NCBI GenBank assembly: GCA_046350255.1
Contig: JAXMAV010000021.1
Coordinates: forward strand, 62,001 to 126,000
Direction: 5' to 3'
DNA length: 64,000 nt
Source of the DNA: CALDUY01 sp046350255
Lineage (GTDB): Bacteria > Planctomycetota > Planctomycetia > Gemmatales > Gemmataceae
Shown here: piece after piece, positions 59,751 to 64,000 of the stretch
Layout of the letters: each line of letters begins with the position of its first letter
Numbering within the stretch: the first letter of the stretch is position 1
The notes under the pieces: generated by a model
Told to the model about the DNA's origin: nothing
Seen by the model: only the letters and a program-made list of their open reading frames with translations
Databases searched by the model: none
Made by a program: the position numbers and the translations under genes

Positions 59751-60092
59751 GGGGCTCTCCTGTGCGGTGCGGGCTGGGTTGTGATGGTAACCCGAACCGC
59801 GGCAACGATCGAGCCTGGCAGGGAAAAGAGAAGAAGCCAGCGACCGGGGGAAGGCCGCTGGCTTTCGTTGAGTAGTGGGGGAGGTAGGCTAGGGGGTATG
59901 AGGAGCGGGCCCGGGGAAAAGGCCCAGATTGTTCGTTGAGAGATGTAAAGCAATCGGCGCGCCAAACGGAGGCACTGGAGATAAGATCTGCATAACTCAT
60001 ATCACCAGAAAGTGATACGAACGGCGGCCGTTGAGTGGAGGCGAGTCCCTGCCAGGCCCAAGTGTGTAGGATTTACCGGTCGCGCGGGTAAA
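59751..60092. other. 342-bp spacer between the DUF1801 and DUF6985 genes
   Basis: No convincing gene is seen. The only structure is a hairpin at 59834-59864. The open frames across it (for example on the plus strand to 59939) have no family match and run antisense to DUF1801. Confidence 0.5.
59834..59864. terminator. Hairpin in the DUF1801-DUF6985 spacer
   Basis: A 9-bp perfect stem (AAGCCAGCG with CGCTGGCTT) with a 13-base loop. On the minus strand CTTCTCTTTTCCC follows, so it could end transcription of the DUF6985 gene 230 bp upstream; on the plus strand tttcgttg follows. Orientation is unsure. Confidence 0.4.
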
Positions 60093-60602
60093 TCAGGGAT
60101 CATCCTCGTCACCCTCGTTCCGGTCGTCCTCTACGAAGCTGCCGTCTTCGTGCTCACCCACCAGCGAGATCGTTGAACCATTCCTGAACAGCATCTGGAA
60201 ACCATGCTCCTGCTCCCAGTCGCACTCCCCCACGAGCCTGATATAGACCGCCTTGTCCGCCTCGTCGTAGCGGTCCACGAAGACGTTAGTGAACCTGATG
60301 TGATCCCAGATTCTGGTCGGCTCAGTAACGCCGAGGTCCACCTCGGGGACGTGGCTCGCGATCTCTCGGTAGTACCGATACACGCGATCAGAAGCGTCAA
60401 GTCTTTCGGCATCGGTGAGGTTCAGAAAGGTGCGGACCGCCTCATGCACGTCGGGCGGGTAGACGTCCCTCTCCGCCTCCGCCCGGACACAGAATGGGAA
60501 CGCCTTGCCGGAGCAGAACGGCACCCGGATGGGCTTGCTGTTCCACCACTCGGGGATGCTCGGGTCCTGCTTGAGGCGGCCGAGAGTGGGCAAATTGCGC
60601 AT
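60093..60602 (-). CDS. DUF6985-type protein
   Basis: The 169-residue soluble protein has an aromatic start ('SIPEWWNSKPIRVPFCSGK'), a middle helix 'DRVYRYYREIASHVPEVDLG' and the C-terminal 'VYIRLVGECDWEQEHGFQML' then 'FRNGSTISLVGEHEDGSFV'. The 'C.W..EHG....F.dG....VG..DG' pattern is what I associate with DUF6985, a family that includes likely immunity or SUKH-neighbour proteins. The C-terminus is acidic (DEDDP). The gene is intact in a stretch otherwise full of remnants. Confidence 0.65.
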   Translation of the reverse strand: MRNLPTLGRLKQDPSIPEWWNSKPIRVPFCSGKAFPFCVRAEAERDVYPPDVHEAVRTFLNLTDAERLDASDRVYRYYREIASHVPEVDLGVTEPTRIWDHIRFTNVFVDRYDEADKAVYIRLVGECDWEQEHGFQMLFRNGSTISLVGEHEDGSFVEDDRNEGDEDDP

Positions 60603-60944
60603 GGATGGCCTCCGTGATCTGGAGGGTCATTGTACGATTAACCCCGGCGGTCAGTCAGAGATGCGCCCCTGCTCGGGGGGCGGAATATCAGGTTCGTCAA
60701 CTTCAGGTGGAGTTTGTGGTCCGATCTGTTGGCCTCGGCCTGATAACGATCCAGTACGTCAGTGCCTAATACTTCAACCTTCTTGATAGGTAATGCGGCG
60801 AGGTCACCCGCACCGACTTTCACCAACAGCGAACGTGTATCCCGCTCCTACATCCACACAGCTATCTGAGCGCTAACTCTCTCAGGTACTTAATCCATCC
60901 CTGTTATTGACCACTGTGAATGAGACTGCTGAGGATAGAGGGAT
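60603..60944. other. 342-bp stretch holding only a possible gene fragment
   Basis: Apart from the 62-codon fragment at 60638-60826 no gene, hairpin with U-run or repeat is seen. The local sequence is less GC-rich than the surrounding core genes. Confidence 0.45.
60638..60826 (-). pseudogene. Possible C-terminal fragment of an unrecognised gene
   Basis: A 62-codon frame (VKVGAGDLAALPIKKVEVLG, then TDVLDRYQAEANRSDHKLH) reads like real protein, with a balanced mix of residues. The start would be TTG or GTG without a ribosome site, and a stop lies nine codons upstream. It is probably the remainder of a longer gene. No family is recognised. Confidence 0.3.
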
Positions 60945-61166
60945 ATGCCCGAAGACGACCCCCAACGAGTGTATGACCTGCGCGAGGTATTCCCCCCCTC
61001 CGCTATCTGGTCCAGACGCTATCTGGTCCAGACCGGCTGCCAGAGGCGCATGCTGCCGCACAACCGGCCCGACGGGACCTTCGCCTACCAGCGGTTGGCC
61101 TCAATGCTCACCGGTTGGCTTGGGCTCGCCTTCCTCACCTTGCTCGCCACAAAGGCCGCCGGGTAA
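60945..61166 (+). pseudogene. IS5-family transposase remnant
   Basis: The frame starts 'MPEDDPQRVYDLREVF', then, across a 16-bp tandem duplication, 'RYLVQTGCQRRMLPHNRPDG'. This matches the N-terminal part of IS5-type transposases (REDAPQR.YDLREVFNALRYLVRTGCQWRMLPH). The end 'LASMLTGWLGLAFLTLLA' could be a transposase C-terminus joined by an internal deletion; that part is less sure. The DDE catalytic core is gone, so the element is dead. No terminal inverted repeats are identified. Confidence 0.65.
61001..61032 (+). repeat. 16-bp tandem duplication inside the transposase remnant
   Basis: The unit cgctatctggtccaga occurs twice head to tail. The first copy is read in the wrong frame (SAIWSR) and the second in the right frame (RYLVQT), so the duplication itself changes the frame. 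Confidence 0.85.
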
Positions 61167-61415
61167 ATGCTCGCATTCCCGCCTCGACCGGAGAAAACCA
61201 ATCCCGTCCCGCTGCGAGTTACAGGCATCAATGGACCCGGCCAGAGTCTTCTCTCTGCTTGATCAAATCTTGCACAGCTTCCCGATGAAGAGGGATAGCA
61301 ATTGAGTTCCCTGAGGGGGGGACTCTTTCGAAAGAGCCCGATCAGAATTCGCAACAACCCCCTGAAAACAAAGGAGTTGATGACAAACGAGAGGTATTAA
61401 GGGAGGCTCAAGTAA

Positions 61416-61488
61416 TGCGCGGCACTGGATTCGAACCAGTGACTTCCACCGTGTGAGGATGGCACTCTAGCCGCTGAGTTAGCCGCGC
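61416..61488 (-). tRNA. tRNA-Val (anticodon CAC)
   Basis: The minus strand folds as a 73-base tRNA: acceptor GCGCGGC with GCCGCGC, D stem ACTC/GAGT, anticodon stem CCATC/GGTGG with loop CTCACAC (anticodon CAC, codon GUG), T stem ACTGG/CCAGT with loop TTCGAAT, discriminator A. CCA is not encoded. A candidate promoter lies 45 bp upstream. Confidence 0.93.
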
Positions 61489-61493
61489 GAAAC

Positions 61494-61527
61494 GCACGTC
61501 GATGGCCATGAGGTCGAATCGACGTGC
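61494..61527 (-). repeat. Perfect 10-bp inverted repeat in the tRNA-Val leader
   Basis: GCACGTCGAT (61494-61503) and ATCGACGTGC (61518-61527) pair perfectly with a 14-base loop. It starts about where transcription from the proposed promoter would begin and ends 6 bp before the tRNA. It could be a processing signal of the pre-tRNA or a terminator-like element for tatA. Confidence 0.65.
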
Positions 61528-61532
61528 AGTGA

Positions 61533-61561
61533 ACACTATCGAGACGGGACCGGTTTGTCAA
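61533..61561 (-). promoter_or_regulatory. Candidate promoter of tRNA-Val
   Basis: On the minus strand TTGACA (61556-61561), a perfect -35 box, is 17 bp from TAGTGT (61533-61538), a three-of-six -10 match. It overlaps the last codon of tatA. Transcription would begin near 61526. Confidence 0.5.
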
Positions 61562-61854
61562 GCCTTCGGGGTGTTGGTCACATTGGTCGGGGTGTCCTCG
61601 AACTTCGGCGCCGTCGTCACCATCCGCTGCGGAGGACGGGGCTGCTCTATCTGCGACGGGGCGGGCGGAGCGGCGGTCGAGGTCGTGTCGATCTCGTCCT
61701 CCAGACCGCGGATGCCCTTCTTGAACTCCACGATGCCCTTGCCCAGGTAACGGCCCACCTCGGGAAGTTTGCGGCCGAACAGCAGCACGCCGATCACCAG
61801 GAGGATGATCATCTCCTGGGCGCCCAGGTTGAAAAATCCAAACACTGCGTTCAT
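61558..61854 (-). CDS. tatA: Twin-arginine translocase subunit TatA/E-like
   Basis: The 98-residue protein has the TatA layout: a short exported N-terminus (MNAVFGFFNLGAQ), one membrane helix (EMIILLVIGVLLFG), the hinge and amphipathic helix 'RKLPEVGRYLGKGIVEFKKG' with the conserved FG-K/N-LPE motif, then a polar P/T-rich tail. TatA subunits form the pore that carries folded Tat proteins across the cytoplasmic membrane. ATG 61854 follows AGAGG. A second, shorter homologue lies just upstream; no tatC is in view. Confidence 0.9.
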   Translation of the reverse strand: MNAVFGFFNLGAQEMIILLVIGVLLFGRKLPEVGRYLGKGIVEFKKGIRGLEDEIDTTSTAAPPAPSQIEQPRPPQRMVTTAPKFEDTPTNVTNTPKA

Positions 61855-61973
61855 CAGCGGGAACCTCTTCAGATTGGTCTGGCACGGGGCAGGCAGGTTC
61901 GCCCCACGCGACCCGCCTCCAACTATAGCAGTCGTCCGCCCTGGCGGACAAGGAAAAACAGTGTCCGACGTCG

Positions 61974-62147
61974 TTACCCTTGCGGCCGCGCCGTGCCGTT
62001 CAGCTCGTTGCTGAGCTGGCTCGCCTCGCGGCGAAACTCCACCACCGTTCGACCCAGCCAGCGCGCCAGTGTTGGAAGTTTGTTCCCGAACAGGAAGAGC
62101 GCGGCGATGAGAAGTACCACCAGTTCCATCGATCCCAGTCCGAGCAT
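61974..62147 (-). CDS. Short second TatA/B-like subunit
   Basis: The 57-residue protein (MLGLGSMELVVLLIAALFLF, then GNKLPTLARWLGRTVVEFRR) has the TatA/TatB helix, FGNKLP hinge and amphipathic helix but almost no tail. I chose ATG 62147, with GGAG at eight bases, over 62174 and 62210 because these would add a polar stretch before the helix. It could be a TatB-like partner or a minimal TatA/E. It is 119 bp upstream of tatA on the same strand and probably in one operon. Confidence 0.75.
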   Translation of the reverse strand: MLGLGSMELVVLLIAALFLFGNKLPTLARWLGRTVVEFRREASQLSNELNGTARPQG

Positions 62148-62440
62148 GATCGTTACTCCAGGGAATGTGCCCATCACTGCAACGCTTTCGCGGCTTGTCT
62201 CGGGGTGCAAGTGTGAGAAAGCGCTGAGGTGGGTAACGTGTTGAGAGGGGTCGGAGCAACGACACCCTGCGGGGAGCTGAGAGCATCAGCTAGATACATT
62301 CTATCTGGCCAGGCGCGCGGCTGACAATCGAAAAACGGTCATTCCCGGAGAAGGATTTGGTTCGACAGTTGCCTCCTCTGTCCGCTCAGGTGCGAGGTAG
62401 GTATGCTTCCTCCAGAAGTCCTCATCCAGGAGATAGATCG

Positions 62441-63046
62441 ATGTACCGTACTGTTCGTTCGGGACTGACGTTGCTGGTGATGCTCGGATCGGTTGGGGTG
62501 CTGACTGCCGCCGACGAGGCCATGCCGACCTCGACCTGGTATCCGCTGGGTGTTGGAGCAACGTGGACTTACCGCGCTGGTGAGAACCGCTTCCAGATGA
62601 AGGTGACCGAGATCAAGACGGTCGAGGGCAAGCCCCGGGCCAAGATCGAACTGGTGGTCGGCAACAAGACGGTCTCGCACGAGCAGGTCGGCATCAGCAA
62701 GGACAGTGTGCTGCGCTACACCTTCGAGGGCAAGGAAGCGAAGCCGCCCATCGAGTTCTTCCAGGTGCCACCCAAAACTGACGCGACGTGGAAGGTCGAG
62801 TCGCGCGTCGATGGACAGCTGATGAAGGGGGCGTTCAAGGTCGGTAAGAGCGAGACGATCACCGTGCCTGCCGGCAAGTACACGGTCTACCCGGTGGTTG
62901 GCCAGGACATCGAGGCCAACGGCGTCAAGATGACGCTGTCCTACTACTTCGCCGAGCGGGTGGGGATGGTCAAGCAGGTAATCGAGCTGGCAGGTCAGCG
63001 GATCACCATCGAGCTGGAAAAGTACGAGCCGGGCAAGGAGAAGTAA
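62441..63046 (+). CDS. Exported protein of unknown function
   Basis: The 201-residue protein has a signal (RSGLTLLVMLGSVGVLTAAD, residues 6-25) and a compact beta-rich body ('TWYPLGVGATWTYRAGENRF', 'KVTEIKTVEGKPRAKIELVV', 'VPAGKYTVYPVVGQD'). The 'YPLGVGATWTYR...' opening followed by repeated strands is frequent in exported planctomycete proteins of unknown role. AGGAG lies nine bases before the ATG. It ends 8 bp from the convergent nuclease-type gene. Confidence 0.72.
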   Translation: MYRTVRSGLTLLVMLGSVGVLTAADEAMPTSTWYPLGVGATWTYRAGENRFQMKVTEIKTVEGKPRAKIELVVGNKTVSHEQVGISKDSVLRYTFEGKEAKPPIEFFQVPPKTDATWKVESRVDGQLMKGAFKVGKSETITVPAGKYTVYPVVGQDIEANGVKMTLSYYFAERVGMVKQVIELAGQRITIELEKYEPGKEK

Positions 63047-63054
63047 TCGCTGCC

Positions 63055-64000
63055 TCAGCGCACCTCCAGATCGACGGTCACGGGGAAATGGTCGCTGGCG
63101 CCACGGGACGTCAGCGGCCGACGGTCCGAAGGACCGCCAAAGCGGTTGGGCTTGCCCGTGCGTCCGGCTAGCCGGGGGATAACCTGGGTAGTTTGCGGCA
63201 AGCACCACCACCCCTTCTTGTCGAGCAACCCCGGCGACACGCAGATCTGATCGAAGAGATAAGCCTTCGACCCATAGAAGTGCGTCGCCTTCCCCTCGGC
63301 TCCCAGCGGGGTCATCAGGTTTAGCAGGCGCGGCCCGGGTGATCGATCCTTGCTCAGATCGGCGACTGCGCGGAGCCGTTCGACGACGCTGGCATCCTCT
63401 GGGTTGTCATTGAAATCGCCGCACACCAGGTAGTCCACGCTGGGGTTCGCCTCATAGGCCTTCTGGAAGTTGGCATAGATCACCTCGCCATACCTCCCCC
63501 GCGCCGCCCCAGTTTTGTCGGAGATACGCGAACTCCAGTGAGAGGCGACCAGGGTCAGGGGTTGCCCGGCCACCACGATGCGTCCCTGAAGTATCCGCAG
63601 ACGGTTGCCCAGCAAGCGGGTGGCGTTGGGATCAACCGCCAAACGGGTGAGGATGGCGGTGCCGATGGTGCGGCCCCCTCCGGGACTCTCGAACAGCACG
63701 TGGCGATAGCGCCGGGAGGTGTCCTCGATCTGCCGGTTGAGCGCCTGCTGAAGCAGTTCAGCGGCCCGGTGTGATTCGACCTCCGCCAGGCAGAGAATGT
63801 CCGGGCCCCTTCCGCCGTTGGTGGCCAGCAGCACGTCGCACAAATGATCGAGCTTGGCTTCCAGCGTCCGGGGTGAATCGGCATACCAGGGATCCAGTTC
63901 GCTGTCGCCCGGCCCAGTGCGATGATCGTTCTGGTCGTCGAACAGGTTTTCGACGTTCCAGAAACATAGCTGATACCTCCCCGGCCCCGGGGCCGGCTGC
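63055..64000 (-). CDS. Endonuclease/exonuclease/phosphatase-family protein, N-terminus outside the window
   Basis: The visible 314 residues have the EEP order: 'YQLCFWNVENLFDDQNDHRT' (strand with the metal-binding Asn), 'DILCLAEVESHRAAELL' (catalytic Glu), 'LVASHWSSRISDKTG' (His), 'VDYLVCGDFNDNPEDASV' (GDFND) and the C-terminal 'TSRGASDHFPVTVDLEV' (SDH). All catalytic elements are present. The frame continues past 64000, so the start is missing. EEP enzymes cut nucleic acids, phosphoinositides or sphingomyelin; the substrate is not shown. An exported version is likely in planctomycetes but the signal is out of view. Confidence 0.85.
   Translation of the reverse strand, partial: QPAPGPGRYQLCFWNVENLFDDQNDHRTGPGDSELDPWYADSPRTLEAKLDHLCDVLLATNGGRGPDILCLAEVESHRAAELLQQALNRQIEDTSRRYRHVLFESPGGGRTIGTAILTRLAVDPNATRLLGNRLRILQGRIVVAGQPLTLVASHWSSRISDKTGAARGRYGEVIYANFQKAYEANPSVDYLVCGDFNDNPEDASVVERLRAVADLSKDRSPGPRLLNLMTPLGAEGKATHFYGSKAYLFDQICVSPGLLDKKGWWCLPQTTQVIPRLAGRTGKPNRFGGPSDRRPLTSRGASDHFPVTVDLEVR

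Noticed and set aside
59241..59939. 232-codon open frame on the plus strand
   Set aside because: It is antisense to the DUF1801 gene and its dead copy; no ribosome site or motif.

Overview
The window looks like chromosomal DNA of a GC-rich planctomycete, most probably of the family Gemmataceae. Three kinds of gene point there. One pair encodes a DUF1549/DUF1553 cytochrome-type protein and a DUF1501 Tat protein. Two proteins carry Gemmata-type domains: a TIGR02996 repeat-companion N-terminus fused to a SUMF1 domain, and a protein ending in the 'LADALEFAGC...HCR...GCWVVDLLLG' type of tail. There are also exported Gfo/Idh/MocA, ASPIC/UnbV and DUF4091 proteins. Most genes are housekeeping. Family names come from recognising motifs by eye; no database search was run.

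Layout. 1-5.7 kb: a partial oxidoreductase and a leftward cytochrome c maturation operon (small membrane protein, lipoprotein, ResB, CcsA). The first 2.4 kb carries about six frameshifts and the rest of the window almost none. 5.8-9.5 kb: an RraA-like protein, lexA, trpD and a degenerate nucleoside-hydrolase-fold protein. 9.7-11.3 kb: an exported gluzincin-type peptidase. 11.3-19.1 kb: a VgrG island (two paralogous hypotheticals, VgrG with a hydrophobic insert, DUF6931, PAAR, a mini VgrG-tail protein, a C39-like cysteine peptidase with zinc-binding tail, a small helical protein, and a convergent Ser/Thr kinase). 19.2-23.9 kb: rsmA, ribE, pssA, a catalytically dead C26-like amidotransferase and waaA. 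23.9-32.7 kb: a large exported protein, a class IV aminotransferase, a divergent membrane pyrophosphatase (hppA) and cstA. 32.7-35.5 kb: a GDPD-like protein, two ECF sigma factors and a small secreted protein. 35.8-40.9 kb: glgA, a TPP riboswitch with thiC, a membrane protein and a SUMF1 protein. 41-55.4 kb: exported planctomycete families. 55.4-58.8 kb: a 1124-aa protein that I read as a PPi-type PEP carboxykinase. 59-61.4 kb: a degraded stretch (DUF1801 gene plus a dead copy, DUF6985, an IS5-type transposase remnant) ending at a tRNA-Val(CAC). 61.5-64 kb: two tatA-like genes, a secreted protein and a partial exo/endonuclease-phosphatase protein.

How the genes may work together. The membrane pyrophosphatase and the putative PPi-dependent PEPCK, if correct, would both use pyrophosphate as an energy currency. 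ResB/CcsA would attach haem to exported cytochromes such as the DUF1549 protein with its CxxCH motifs. The two TatA homologues fit the Tat signals on the DUF1501 and Gfo/Idh/MocA proteins. The VgrG island has spike, tip and candidate cargo but no sheath, baseplate or ATPase genes in view, so it would depend on a contractile apparatus encoded elsewhere. It is the most interesting accessory system here.
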